A stretch of DNA of 64,000 bases from Pseudomonas sp. RIT409. GTDB taxonomy: Bacteria > Pseudomonadota > Gammaproteobacteria > Pseudomonadales > Pseudomonadaceae. The stretch covers positions 62,001 to 126,000 of the forward strand of contig NZ_QARE02000017.1 of NCBI RefSeq assembly GCF_003052515.2, written 5' to 3'. Both the position numbers and the translations under genes were made by a program. The notes under the pieces were generated by a model. That model saw nothing but the letters and a program-made list of their open reading frames with translations. It was not told the DNA's origin and searched no databases. Below, in pieces: positions 14,258-24,138 of the stretch. How positions within the stretch are numbered: position 1 is the stretch's first letter; the number at the start of each line of letters is the position of its first letter.

Positions 14258-14308
14258 CCCCTTCCCCATCATCCACATGCCAGCCCAAGCGGCGGGCGAG
14301 GTATTCCT

Positions 14309-14905
14309 ATGCGCAACGAAAAAGTAGTCATGTTCGATTCTGCCGAGGCTGCAAGTTTTCAGACGGTAAGCGGTTGGGTCGACGCCAGCGGACGATTCTG
14401 GGGCAATGACGAAGACATGGCTCGCTACTGCGGCTCCACGCACCGGCATTGCAAGATCAACCCAGAACACCCGATTCACGCCACCAACGGCTCCTGCGAA
14501 GTATGCCGACAAGAGCGCATGGATGAGCGTTTCCTAAAAATGGAGGTACGTGACTGGGCGGAGGAGCCGCTGGTCATTTATGACACCGACACCTACTTCT
14601 TCGACATTGATTCGCTGCGCGACTACCTGATTGACGCTGAGCACGAACCGGAGGACGCAAGGTTGTGCATCTGTGAGCCGAACTATCCGAGCGAGATCGA
14701 TGCAGCGGACCACCTCTGCGACGACCTTCCGGAGGATGGCGAACTGCAAGACGATCAGTTGATCGCTGCTTTCGAACTGCTCAACGAGATGATCCGGAAG
14801 TCAGGTCCGTTGTCATGGTCGCAAAGCTCTGTCGCTGCCCGGCTGTCCGCCGAATTTATCGCCGAAATCAAAGCTGAGCGCGCTCAGCCGCTCAAGCCCG
14901 CATAG
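14309..14905 (+). CDS. Phage protein of unknown function (198 aa)
   Basis: An acidic soluble protein with an early CGSTHRHCK...CEVCRQER cluster that could bind zinc. The middle part (YDTDTYFFDIDSLRDYLID) and C-terminal helical region (AAFELLNEMIRKSGPLSWSQSSVAARLSAEF) are typical of small Pseudomonas phage proteins annotated as hypothetical. A ribosome site before the ATG is only moderate (GCGAGG, eight bases). It lies between the overlapping small-gene cassette and the DUF4224 gene. Confidence 0.6.
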   Translation: MRNEKVVMFDSAEAASFQTVSGWVDASGRFWGNDEDMARYCGSTHRHCKINPEHPIHATNGSCEVCRQERMDERFLKMEVRDWAEEPLVIYDTDTYFFDIDSLRDYLIDAEHEPEDARLCICEPNYPSEIDAADHLCDDLPEDGELQDDQLIAAFELLNEMIRKSGPLSWSQSSVAARLSAEFIAEIKAERAQPLKPA

Positions 14906-14922
14906 ACCCGGAGGTAGCCAAC

Positions 14923-15165
14923 ATGGATTCTGAAATCCTTTCAGATGATGAGCTTGCCGAAATCACCGGCTATAAGGCCAGAGCCTACCAGCGGCGCTGG
15001 CTGGATGATCGCAAGTGGTCGTATGTCGAAAGCCGCGGGAAGCGACCGCTCGTTGGCCGGCAGTACGCCCGCATGAAGTTGGGCATGCTCCCGCCTGGCA
15101 TGGTCGATCCAAACCCGCCACCAGCGCGCCCGGTCTGGACGCCAGATTTCTCGCGAGTGAGCTGA
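14923..15165 (+). CDS. DUF4224 protein, excisionase-like
   Basis: The 80-residue product has LSDDELAEITGYKARAYQRRWLDDR and then GRQYARMKLGM, the DUF4224 pattern. Members sit directly upstream of tyrosine integrases in many proteobacterial prophages, as here, where only one base separates it from int. They are taken to be small DNA-binding partners of integrase, in the place of a classical Xis; that function is inferred from context. CGGAGG precedes the start. Confidence 0.8.
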   Translation: MDSEILSDDELAEITGYKARAYQRRWLDDRKWSYVESRGKRPLVGRQYARMKLGMLPPGMVDPNPPPARPVWTPDFSRVS

Positions 15166-15166
15166 T

Positions 15167-16216
15167 ATGCGCCCACGCAACACAGAGAATCGGGACTTGC
15201 CGCCTGGCGTAGTGCGGCGCAAGCGCTTACGTAAATCCGGCAAAGTATGGGTCGGGTACTACTACAGGGACTCAACCGGAAAAGAGATCCCGTTGGGCAG
15301 TGATTTGGACAAGGCCAGGGTGAAATGGGCAGAGCTCGAAGCGAAGGATAAGCCGGCCGACCTGAAAATCATGAAGGCGATTTTCGACAGGTATGAACGA
15401 GAAATCATTCCAAAAAAGGGGAAGCGTACGCAGGTTGATAACCGTGCAGAGCTGAAGCAGCTTCGCCCGCTGTTCGACGAGGCCCCCATAGATTCGATCA
15501 CGCCTTCGATGATTGCTGGATACCGCGACGCCCGGACAGCCAAGGTACGAGCCAACCGCGAGATCGCCCTGCTGTCGCACATCTTCAACATGGCGCGCGA
15601 GTGGGGCCTTACTGAACGAGAAAACCCCTGCCAGGGCATCAGGAAGAACAAGGAAACTCCGCGTGATTACTACGCTAACGCGGTTGTGTGGGACGCCGTC
15701 TATGACATGGCGGAACCAGAGCTCAGGGAAGCGATGGACCTGGCGTACCTGACCGGCCAACGGCCCGCCGACGTGATCCTCATGCGCAGCGATGACCGTG
15801 ACGGCGATTACTTCATGGTCATCCAGGGTAAGACGAAGCAAAAGCTCAGAATTTTGCTGACGAACGAGTTAGGGGAGAACAGCCTGGGCAGATTGATCAG
15901 GGAGATCACGGAGCGGAACGCACACCACCCGTCCAAATACCTGCTAATCAGCAAGCACGGAAAACGAATGACAAAGGGTATGTTGCGTTTGAGGTGGGAC
16001 AAAGCTCGGGAGAAAGCGCAGCAGAAGGCCACCAAGGATGGAGATCCCATGCTGGCAGCAAAGATTGCGGGATTTCAGTTCAGGGATATCCGGCCAAAGG
16101 CCGCTTCCGAAATTGTCGATATCGGCGATGCCAGCCTGCTGCTGGGACACACCAAACAGGAGATCACCAAACGCGTCTACAGGCGAGTCGGCGTAACCGC
16201 GAAGCCGTCAAAATAG
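15167..16216 (+). CDS. int: Tyrosine-type phage integrase
   Basis: The 349-residue recombinase has an N-terminal arm-binding and core-binding part to about residue 165 and a catalytic domain with Arg199 (LAYLTGQRP), Arg309 in FRDIRPKAAS, His328 in LLGHT and the nucleophile Tyr338 (KRVYRR). The box II position usually occupied by His before x-x-R is Arg306 here, a known variation. The gene ends 130 bases from the tRNA-Ser 3' end, which is therefore the probable attachment site. It is the last gene of the rightward operon and follows DUF4224 by one base. Confidence 0.95.
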   Translation: MRPRNTENRDLPPGVVRRKRLRKSGKVWVGYYYRDSTGKEIPLGSDLDKARVKWAELEAKDKPADLKIMKAIFDRYEREIIPKKGKRTQVDNRAELKQLRPLFDEAPIDSITPSMIAGYRDARTAKVRANREIALLSHIFNMAREWGLTERENPCQGIRKNKETPRDYYANAVVWDAVYDMAEPELREAMDLAYLTGQRPADVILMRSDDRDGDYFMVIQGKTKQKLRILLTNELGENSLGRLIREITERNAHHPSKYLLISKHGKRMTKGMLRLRWDKAREKAQQKATKDGDPMLAAKIAGFQFRDIRPKAASEIVDIGDASLLLGHTKQEITKRVYRRVGVTAKPSK

Positions 16217-16218
16217 GG

Positions 16219-16256
16219 AAAGTTTCGGAACTGGTTCCCCAAAAGTTTCGGAACTG
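16219..16256 (+). repeat. Two 15-bp direct repeats after int (candidate arm-type sites)
   Basis: AAAGTTTCGGAACTG occurs at 16219-16233 and again at 16242-16256, spaced by 23 bases between starts, directly after the integrase stop and before the tRNA 3' end. Closely spaced direct repeats at this place are what integrase arm-binding sites look like. Binding has not been shown. Confidence 0.55.
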
Positions 16257-16304
16257 CTCCCAAGTTGGCCGGAAAACCGCCCTTGAAATACCAAACCGCG
16301 GAAA

Positions 16305-16333
16305 CAAAAAAGCCCTGCATGTGCAGGGCTTTT
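16305..16333. terminator. Bidirectional terminator between int and tRNA-Ser
   Basis: AGCCCTGC (16311-16318) pairs with GCAGGGCT (16323-16330); six A precede and TTT follows, so both the integrase operon (plus) and the tRNA (minus) can end here. Confidence 0.8.
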
Positions 16334-16344
16334 CTGTATCTGTG

Positions 16345-16435
16345 TGGCGGGAAACCAGGGATTCGAACCCTGGGAACGCTATTAACGTTCGCCGGTTTTC
16401 AAGACCGGTGCATTCAACCACTCTGCCAATTTCCC
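16345..16435 (-). tRNA. tRNA-Ser(UGA)
   Basis: On the minus strand the sequence folds as a class II tRNA: acceptor GGGAAAT/GTTTCCC, D stem GCA/TGC, anticodon stem CCGGT/ACCGG with loop CTTGAAA (anticodon TGA), a long variable arm GAACG/CGTTC, T arm CCAGG/CCTGG with GTTCGAATC, discriminator G, and encoded CCA at 16347-16345. The long variable arm and anticodon identify serine. The 3' end faces the integrase, the usual prophage insertion point. Confidence 0.96.
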
Positions 16436-16701
16436 GAAGCATTCGATCACGGAAGGCGCTGTTTTCAGTGACGCAAATTCATTGCATGAGCGTGAAAACA
16501 CAATTCAAGCCACCAACCTCGACAGCCGTGAAACCGCGGCCTGGAACCCCATGACCGCACCGCCGGATGCGTTGCGGGCGCCATAATACCGTAATGAAAC
16601 AAGCTGTCAAACTCTCTGACTCGCCTCGGCCAGTGGCTCTGTTATGATCTTTGCAACTTGAGATTTCAAATCTCGATTCTTCAACGATCAGGAGTAGCGC
16701 C
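16436..16701. promoter_or_regulatory. Divergent intergenic region tRNA-Ser / yccA
   Basis: About 265 bases with no gene. A -10 box TATGAT (16643-16648) faces yccA, though I see no good -35. In the expected 5' leader lies a palindrome GAGATTT-C-AAATCTC (16660-16674). It could be a small operator or mRNA hairpin; no regulator is recognised. The tRNA promoter must lie on the minus strand just right of 16436. Confidence 0.4.
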
Positions 16702-17376
16702 ATGCGCGAACAGGATTACGCAGTCAATAACCGCGTGCAGGTCGAGCAGCTAGAGGTTAGCCGCGTCCTGCGCAATACCTACGGCCTTCTGGCCCTCACC
16801 CTGGTTTTCAGTGGCATCATGGCGTTCGTCGCCCAGCAAATGAACGTTCGTTACCCGAACGTGTTCGTGGTGCTGATCGGCTTCTATGGCCTTTTCTTCC
16901 TCACCAACAAACTCCGTGACTCAGCATGGGGTCTGGTTTCGGCATTCGCGCTGACCGGCTTCATGGGTTTCATCCTCGGCCCGATCCTCAACCGCTACCT
17001 AGGCATGCAGGGCGGCGCTGAAGTCGTCTCTTCCGCCTTCGCCATGACCGCACTGGTGTTCGGTGGCCTGTCTGCCTATGTGCTGATCACCCGCAAGGAC
17101 ATGAGCTTCCTCGGTGGCTTCATCACCGCTGGTTTCTTCGTCCTGCTGGCGGCGGTGCTGGCAAGCATGTTCTTCCAGATCAGCGGCTTGCAACTGGCTA
17201 TCAGCGCAGGCTTCGTGCTGTTCTCGTCGGCGTGCATCCTGTTCCAGACCAGCGCCATCATCCACGGCGGCGAGCGGAACTACATCATGGCCACCATCAG
17301 CCTGTATGTGTCGATCTACAACCTGTTCATCAGCCTGTTGCAGATCTTCGGCATCATGGGTAGCAGCGACGACTGA
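16702..17376 (+). CDS. yccA: Bax inhibitor-1/YccA family membrane protein
   Basis: The 224-residue protein has seven hydrophobic helices, an N-terminal amphipathic section (MREQDYAVNNRVQVEQLEVSRVLRNTYGLLALTL) and the C-terminal YNLFISLLQIFGIM segment of the Bax1-I family. In E. coli YccA associates with and modulates the FtsH protease; other members are pH-sensitive calcium leak channels. CAGGAG lies upstream of the ATG at 16702; an earlier in-frame codon lacks a ribosome site. A terminator follows the stop, making it a single-gene unit beside tRNA-Ser, as in P. aeruginosa. Confidence 0.93.
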   Translation: MREQDYAVNNRVQVEQLEVSRVLRNTYGLLALTLVFSGIMAFVAQQMNVRYPNVFVVLIGFYGLFFLTNKLRDSAWGLVSAFALTGFMGFILGPILNRYLGMQGGAEVVSSAFAMTALVFGGLSAYVLITRKDMSFLGGFITAGFFVLLAAVLASMFFQISGLQLAISAGFVLFSSACILFQTSAIIHGGERNYIMATISLYVSIYNLFISLLQIFGIMGSSDD

Positions 17377-17390
17377 TCGCCTCCCTCGAC

Positions 17391-17416
17391 AAAAAGCCCG
17401 CTTAGGCGGGCTTTTT
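17391..17416. terminator. Bidirectional intrinsic terminator
   Basis: AAAAAGCCCGC (17391-17401) pairs with GCGGGCTTTTT (17406-17416), loop TTAG. It ends yccA and insulates the tus operon. Confidence 0.88.
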
Positions 17417-17486
17417 GCTGTCCAGCTTCCTTGAATTCTTTATCATGTTCCCCATTCTCTCTCGCTAACCGCTGTCCGAGCCTGAC

Positions 17487-17879
17487 ATGAAGTTCGCCAT
17501 TGCCCTTTATTCACCGGCCCATGCCCCCTCCTCCCGCCGCGCGCTGCTGTTCGCGCAAGCTGCCGTTGCCGCGGGGCATGAGATCGTGCGGCTGTTCTTC
17601 TATCAGGATGGCGTTCACAGCGCTTCGTCGAATGTCGTGACGGCGCAGGACGAACAGGACATTCCCGCACAATGGCGTGAATTCGTCACTGCCCACCATC
17701 TGGATGCCGTCGTGTGCATCGCGGCGGGCCTGCGACGTGGCGTGCTCAACCAAGAGGAGGCAGAGCGCTATTCACGTCCGGCCGCCAACCTCACCTCGCC
17801 CTGGGAATTGTCCGGGCTTGGGCAGTTGCACGATGCAGTCCAGGCGTCAGATCGCCTCATCAGCTTTGGAGGGCCTTGA
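17487..17879 (+). CDS. tusD: tRNA 2-thiolation sulfurtransferase subunit TusD (DsrE family)
   Basis: The 130-residue protein starts MKFAIALYSPAHAPSSRRALLFAQAAVAAGH, the TusD/DsrE fold, and contains the persulfide-carrying cysteine at residue 77 in VVCIAAGLRRGVL, equivalent to E. coli Cys78. TusBCD accepts sulfur from TusA and passes it to TusE and then MnmA for 2-thiouridine at tRNA position 34. It is the first gene of tusDCBE, spaced by one base from tusC. Confidence 0.95.
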   Translation: MKFAIALYSPAHAPSSRRALLFAQAAVAAGHEIVRLFFYQDGVHSASSNVVTAQDEQDIPAQWREFVTAHHLDAVVCIAAGLRRGVLNQEEAERYSRPAANLTSPWELSGLGQLHDAVQASDRLISFGGP

Positions 17880-17880
17880 G

Positions 17881-18243
17881 ATGCCTCGCTCTCTGTTGAT
17901 CATCAGCCGCCAGTCCCCCTGGTCAGGCCCCAGCGCCCGGGAAGCGTTGGACATCGCCCTGGCCGGAGGTGCGTTCGACCTGCCGCTGGGCATGCTGTTT
18001 CTGGACGATGGGGTGTTGCAGCTTCTTCCCTCCCAAGAGGCCAGGGCCCTGCAGCAGAAAGACCTGACAGCCAACCTGCAGGCGCTGGCCATGTTTGGAG
18101 TCGAAGAGCTGTTTGCTTGCCACACCAGCCTGGCGGAGCGCGGCCTGGCCTGCGCTGGCTTGAACGTCGAGCCGCTGCACATCCTGCGCGATCATGAAAT
18201 CGCGGCGCTTATCGACCGTTATGACCAGGTGATCACAATCTGA
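17881..18243 (+). CDS. tusC: Sulfurtransferase complex subunit TusC (DsrF family)
   Basis: A 120-residue DsrE-fold protein (PRSLLIISRQSPWSGPSAREALDIALAGGAFDLPLGMLF...). It forms the heterohexamer with TusD and TusB; it has no catalytic role of its own in E. coli. The start at 17881 follows the TusD stop by one base, and its stop shares a base with the tusB ATG (TGATG). Confidence 0.93.
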   Translation: MPRSLLIISRQSPWSGPSAREALDIALAGGAFDLPLGMLFLDDGVLQLLPSQEARALQQKDLTANLQALAMFGVEELFACHTSLAERGLACAGLNVEPLHILRDHEIAALIDRYDQVITI

Positions 18244-18542
18244 TGGCGACCTTGCACGTATTATCTCACTCGCCCTTCGCAGACACCCGGCTGAACAGTT
18301 GTCTTCGCATCTTGGGTCACGAAGACGCCGTGTTGCTGTGTGGCGATGCGACCTATGCGCTGAACGCATCCACTGCGGCGCGTCAGATGCTGGACGCGAA
18401 GGCGGAAAGCCTGCGCCTGTTCGTCCTCGATGAAGACGCCAAGGCCCGAGGCCTGGAATTGCCTGACTGGGCCACCGGCGTTGACTACCCTGCATTCGTT
18501 GCGCTGGCCGTGCACTACGACAAGGTCAACACGTGGTTATGA
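18243..18542 (+). CDS. tusB: Sulfurtransferase complex subunit TusB (DsrH family)
   Basis: A 99-residue DsrH-like protein beginning MATLHVLSHSPFADTRLNSCL and ending in VDYPAFVALAVHYDKVNTWL, the typical TusB C-terminus. It is the third subunit of the TusBCD sulfur relay. Stop and next start overlap as ATGA. Confidence 0.92.
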   Translation: MATLHVLSHSPFADTRLNSCLRILGHEDAVLLCGDATYALNASTAARQMLDAKAESLRLFVLDEDAKARGLELPDWATGVDYPAFVALAVHYDKVNTWL

Positions 18543-18874
18543 AGCAGCTGATCGTCGACGGGCGCGCCATCGCGCTGGACAAGGACGGCAACCTCGAAGA
18601 CCTGAACGACTGGTCGCACGATGTCGCCGAAGCGCTGGCGCGGGAAGAGGACATTGCCCTGACGCCTGACCACTGGGAAATCCTGACCGTGCTGCGGGCG
18701 TTCTATGCTCAGTACCAGCTTTCGCCAGCGACCCGTCCACTGGTGAAGTACACCGCGCAACAGTTGGGGCCGGAAAAAGGCAACAGCCTGCACCTGAACC
18801 GCCTGTTCAATGGCACTCCCGCCAAACTCGCCGCGAAGCTGGCGGGCCTGCCCAAGCCGACTAACTGTTTATGA
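18539..18874 (+). CDS. tusE: Sulfurtransferase TusE (DsrC family)
   Basis: The 111-residue protein has the DsrC pattern: N-terminal GNLEDLNDWSHDVAEALA, central LTPDHWEILTVLRAFY, and a C-terminal swinging arm ending in Cys-Leu with the active cysteine at residue 110. TusE takes persulfide sulfur from TusD and gives it to MnmA, whose gene is in this window at 37594. The ATG at 18539 overlaps the tusB stop and is preferred to a GTG six bases earlier. Confidence 0.94.
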   Translation: MKQLIVDGRAIALDKDGNLEDLNDWSHDVAEALAREEDIALTPDHWEILTVLRAFYAQYQLSPATRPLVKYTAQQLGPEKGNSLHLNRLFNGTPAKLAAKLAGLPKPTNCL

Positions 18875-19872
18875 CCGAATTTGCGCCTCTCGTCACCGAA
18901 ACCCCAGCCGAGCATCCTTTTGCCCAGTTCGTCCGCATCTTGGGCAAAGGCAAGCGCGGCGCCCGCAATCTCACGCGCGAGGAAGCACGCGAGGCGATGG
19001 GCATGGTTCTGGACAAAAAGGTTGAGGACACCCAGCTTGGCGCCTTCCTGATGCTGCTGCGCCATAAAGAAGAATCTGCAGAAGAACTGGCGGGCTTCAC
19101 CGAAGCCGTGCGCGAACGTCTCACCGCCCCGCCGCTGGCGGTGGACATCGATTGGCCAAGCTATGCCGGGAAGAAGCGCCACCTGCCATGGTACCTGCTG
19201 GCCGCCAAATGCCTGGCGCAGAACGGGGTGCGGGTATTGATGCATGGCGGCGGCGCGCACACCGCAGGCCGTCTGTACAGCGAGCAACTGCTCGGTTTGG
19301 TGGGCATTGAGCTGTGTCGCGACTGGCGGGCCGTCGATGACGCTCTGGAGCGGCATAACATTGCGTTCATACCGCTGGGGGACTGGGCGCCGCAATTGCA
19401 ACGCATGATCGACCTGCGTAACACACTGGGGTTGCGCTCACCCATTCACTCGCTGGCCCGTGTGCTCAACCCACTGGGCGCTCGCTGCGGCTTGCAGAGC
19501 ATTTTCCACCCTGGTTATCAATCGGTGCACCGCGACGCCAGCAGCCTGCTGGGAGATCACGCCATCGTAGTCAAAGGCGACGGCGGCGAAGTTGAAATCA
19601 ACCCGGACACCCTCAGCCACCTCTACGGCACCACTGCCGGCCAGCCGTGGGACGAGGAATGGCCGGCCCTGTCCGAGCGTCGGCACGTGAAACCGGCCAG
19701 CCTCGACCCGCAACACCTCCTGCGCGTCTGGACAGGCGAGATCGATGACAGTTACCCGCATCTGGCATTGATCTCGACCATGGCCTTGGCGCTTCGGGGC
19801 CTCGGATTGTCGCGCGCTGAAGCCTTCGAACGGGCCGAACAGTATTGGGCAAACCGGAACAAATCGATCTAG
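18871..19872 (+). CDS. ybiB: YbiB-family glycosyltransferase-like protein (TrpD2)
   Basis: The 333-residue protein resembles the anthranilate phosphoribosyltransferase fold: an N-terminal helical domain (FAQFVRILGKGKRGARNLTREEAREAMGMVLD) and an alpha-beta phosphoribosyl domain. It belongs to the YbiB branch, which lacks the anthranilate substrate residues and is reported to bind nucleic acid instead. In Pseudomonas it habitually follows tusE. The start overlaps the tusE stop (ATGA), so it is translated with the tus genes, and a link with tRNA metabolism is plausible but unproven. Confidence 0.85.
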   Translation: MTEFAPLVTETPAEHPFAQFVRILGKGKRGARNLTREEAREAMGMVLDKKVEDTQLGAFLMLLRHKEESAEELAGFTEAVRERLTAPPLAVDIDWPSYAGKKRHLPWYLLAAKCLAQNGVRVLMHGGGAHTAGRLYSEQLLGLVGIELCRDWRAVDDALERHNIAFIPLGDWAPQLQRMIDLRNTLGLRSPIHSLARVLNPLGARCGLQSIFHPGYQSVHRDASSLLGDHAIVVKGDGGEVEINPDTLSHLYGTTAGQPWDEEWPALSERRHVKPASLDPQHLLRVWTGEIDDSYPHLALISTMALALRGLGLSRAEAFERAEQYWANRNKSI

Positions 19873-19968
19873 TCGATTGTTACCCCCGATTCTTTGCGCT
19901 ATTTCTTCGAACGATTGCCTTTAGACTGATCTCCAACGTACAAACGTACTCAGTGATTGGAGTCAGAC

Positions 19969-20970
19969 ATGGGCCTTCTCATCGAAGGACGCTGGCATGA
20001 CCAGTGGTATGAAAGCAGCAAAGACGGGGCGTTCCAACGTGAACAGGCCAAGCGCCGCAACTGGGTGACCGCCGATGGGCGGCCCGGCCCCTCAGGCGAG
20101 GGCGGATTCAAGGCCGAAGCCGGACGCTACCACCTCTATGTTTCCCTGGCTTGCCCTTGGGCGCATCGCACGCTGATCGTGCGCAAGCTCAAAGGGCTGG
20201 AGAGTCTGATCGATGTGTCGGTGGTCAGTTGGCTGATGCGCGAACACGGCTGGACCTTTGACCGACAGTTGGGCTCTACGGGCGACGCCCTGGACGGCCA
20301 CACGTACCTGTATCAGCGCTACTTGGCCGACACGGCGGACTATACCGGTCGCGTCACCGTGCCAGTGCTCTGGGACAAGAAGCTCAACCGGATCGTCAGC
20401 AACGAGTCGTCGGAGATCATCCGCATGTTCAACTCCGCGTTCGACGAATTGACCGGCAATTCGCTGGACCTTTACCCGGAGGCGCTGCGCGAAGAGATAA
20501 ACCGCCTGAACGACCGCATTTATCCGGCAATCAACAATGGCGTCTACCGCGCGGGCTTCGCGACCTCGCAAAATGCCTATGAAGAGGCCTTCGACCAAGT
20601 GTTCGCCGAGCTGGACGCGCTGGAAGACCTTTTGCAGACCACACGCTACCTCGCAGGCGAGTACCTCACCGAGGCGGACGTGCGGTTGTTCACTACGCTG
20701 ATTCGCTTCGATGCGGTGTACCACGGCCATTTCAAGTGCAACTTGCGTCGGATCGCCGATTACCCGAACTTGAGTCACTGGCTGCGCGAGATGTACCAAC
20801 TGCCCGGCGTGGCCGAGACGGTCGATTTCCAGCACATCAAGCACCACTATTACGCCAGCCATGCAACCATCAACCCCACGGGTATCGTGCCCAAGGGGCC
20901 GGCGCAGGACTTCAGCGTAGCGCATGACCGTGAGCGCTTACCCGGCCGTGGGATCTGGCAGCCCACCTGA
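19969..20970 (+). CDS. yqjG: Glutathionyl-hydroquinone reductase (Xi-class GST, YqjG)
   Basis: The 333-residue protein has the Xi-class signature: catalytic Cys62 in ACPWAHR, a large N-terminal extension, and a GST C-terminal helical domain (EALREEINRLNDRIYPAINNGVYRAGFA). These enzymes reduce glutathionyl-hydroquinones, releasing glutathione, and protect against quinones. The start at 19969 has GGAG six bases upstream; a GTG-type start four codons earlier is not preferred. Upstream, at 19938-19949, two GTAC boxes are separated by four bases and could be a regulator site. It converges on cysG. Confidence 0.92.
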   Translation: MGLLIEGRWHDQWYESSKDGAFQREQAKRRNWVTADGRPGPSGEGGFKAEAGRYHLYVSLACPWAHRTLIVRKLKGLESLIDVSVVSWLMREHGWTFDRQLGSTGDALDGHTYLYQRYLADTADYTGRVTVPVLWDKKLNRIVSNESSEIIRMFNSAFDELTGNSLDLYPEALREEINRLNDRIYPAINNGVYRAGFATSQNAYEEAFDQVFAELDALEDLLQTTRYLAGEYLTEADVRLFTTLIRFDAVYHGHFKCNLRRIADYPNLSHWLREMYQLPGVAETVDFQHIKHHYYASHATINPTGIVPKGPAQDFSVAHDRERLPGRGIWQPT

Positions 20971-20988
20971 TCTGCCGCCCTCGCCTCT

Positions 20989-21012
20989 GTGGCCGCCCCG
21001 GCAAGCGGCCAC
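20989..21012. terminator. GC hairpin between convergent yqjG and cysG
   Basis: GTGGCCGC (20989-20996) pairs with GCGGCCAC (21005-21012) around an 8-nt loop. There is no T-run on either side, so it is at best a transcript-end stem. The intergenic region is 86 bases. Confidence 0.4.
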
Positions 21013-21056
21013 TCGGGGGCGGTGAGTCCGGCATTGAAGCGTTGGTGATTTCCCTG

Positions 21057-22451
21057 TCAGACGCTGCCCTGCGCGCCCTCGAACCACGCCAGCTTATCTC
21101 GCAAGGTCACGACTTCGCCGACGATCACCAGCGTGGGCGCATGCACTTCATGCTCCGCCACCAATTGCGGCAGGTCGGCCAACGTACCGGTAAAGACACG
21201 TTGATTGGTTGTGGTGCCCTGCTGAATCAGCGCCGCGGGCGTGTCGGCGGAACGACCATGCCGGATCAATTCGCTGCAGATGATGGGCAACCCAATCAAT
21301 CCCATGTAGAACACCAGGGTTTGCGCGGGTGAAACAAGGTCCTTCCAGGGTAAATCGCTGGTGCCGTCCTTCAAATGCCCCGTCACGAACCGAACGGATT
21401 GCGCGTAGTCGCGGTGAGTCAGCGGAATCCCGGCGTAGGCCGCGCAACCGCTAGCCGCGGTGATACCTGGTACGACTTGGAACGGAATACCCTGCGCGGC
21501 CAGTTCCTCGATTTCTTCCCCGCCACGGCCAAAGATGAACGGATCGCCCCCTTTGAGCCGCACAACACGCTTACCCTGCCTGGCCAGTTCCACCAGCTGC
21601 AGGTTGATCTGGTCCTGCGGTACGGCGTGATCCGCGCGTTTCTTGCCGACGTAGATCCGGTCGGCATCGCGGCGGCACAGTTCGAGAATCGCCGGGGCCA
21701 CCAAACGGTCATAGAGCACGACATCCGCTTGCTGCATCAAACGCAAGGCCCGGAAGGTGAGCAAGTCCGGGTCGCCCGGCCCCGCACCGACAAGGTAGAC
21801 CTCGCCGGTGGCGGGCGGCGGCGCGCCATCGAGCTTGGCCTGCAGCAGACGCTCGGCCTCCGCTCCCTGCCCCGCCAACTGGCGGTCGGCAATCGGCCCC
21901 TGAAAAACGTCCTCCCAGAACGCGCGGCGTTGCTGAACATTCGGGAAAAGCTTTTTCACTTGATGGCGGAACCGCGCCGCCAGACCGGCCAGATGGCCAT
22001 AGGTGGGTGGAATCCAGCTTTCCATCTTCGCCCGGATCAGACGCGCCAGCACCGGCGCATCCCCACCACTGGAGACGGCGATCACCAAAGGGGAACGATC
22101 AACGATCGCCGGGAAGATCACACTGCACAGCGCAGGCGCATCCACCACGTTTACCGGCATTCCGCGCGAGCGTGCATCGGCGGAAACCTGGGCGTTGAGC
22201 GGTTCGTCATCCGTGGCGGCAATCACCAGCACACAGCCGTCGAGATCCGCCTCCTGATAACCCCGCAGAATCTGTTCGCCACCGCTGCTGTCGATCAATT
22301 CGCGCAGCTCCGTTCCGATCTCGGGTGCAACCACCCGCAGGACCGCACCGGCGTCGGCCAGCAAGCGAGACTTACGCAAGGCAATCTCGCCGCCGCCCAC
22401 GACCAGAACGCGGGCGCCCCGAAGGTTGTGGAACAGTGGCAGGAATTCCAT
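21057..22451 (-). CDS. cysG: Siroheme synthase CysG (multifunctional)
   Basis: The 464-residue protein is the full fusion. The N-terminal part ([21 protein letters not shown]) is the precorrin-2 dehydrogenase and sirohydrochlorin ferrochelatase domain with a dinucleotide-binding VVGGGE motif. From about residue 215 ([20 protein letters not shown]) the uroporphyrinogen-III C-methyltransferase domain follows, with [16 protein letters not shown]. It makes siroheme for sulfite and nitrite reductases. It starts three bases after the serS stop (TAAATG) and shares its transcript. Confidence 0.97.
   Translation of the reverse strand: MEFLPLFHNLRGARVLVVGGGEIALRKSRLLADAGAVLRVVAPEIGTELRELIDSSGGEQILRGYQEADLDGCVLVIAATDDEPLNAQVSADARSRGMPVNVVDAPALCSVIFPAIVDRSPLVIAVSSGGDAPVLARLIRAKMESWIPPTYGHLAGLAARFRHQVKKLFPNVQQRRAFWEDVFQGPIADRQLAGQGAEAERLLQAKLDGAPPPATGEVYLVGAGPGDPDLLTFRALRLMQQADVVLYDRLVAPAILELCRRDADRIYVGKKRADHAVPQDQINLQLVELARQGKRVVRLKGGDPFIFGRGGEEIEELAAQGIPFQVVPGITAASGCAAYAGIPLTHRDYAQSVRFVTGHLKDGTSDLPWKDLVSPAQTLVFYMGLIGLPIICSELIRHGRSADTPAALIQQGTTTNQRVFTGTLADLPQLVAEHEVHAPTLVIVGEVVTLRDKLAWFEGAQGSV

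Positions 22452-24134
<1,683 letters not shown>

Positions 24135-24138
<4 letters not shown>

Larger units (their letters stand above)
1..16344. mobile_element. Lambdoid prophage, left arm (continues beyond the left edge)
   Basis: A block of phage genes ends with a tyrosine integrase whose stop lies about 130 bases from the 3' end of a tRNA-Ser gene, the usual arrangement of a tRNA-integrated prophage. Inside are a divergent repressor/cro pair, a CII-like regulator, an antirepressor, a replication gene and many short overlapping genes of phage type. In lambda terms, the pR side reads leftward out of the window and the pL side reads rightward to int. No structural or lysis genes are visible, so completeness cannot be judged. 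The boundary at 16344 is the first base outside the tRNA; the exact attachment core cannot be fixed without the other end. Confidence 0.93.

Noticed and set aside
16219-16256. attR core
   Set aside because: The 15-bp repeats are not part of the tRNA; the core should be in the tRNA 3' end, and the other copy is outside the window.
16217-16554. ORF fragments across int end and tRNA-Ser
   Set aside because: They overlap the tRNA and terminator.
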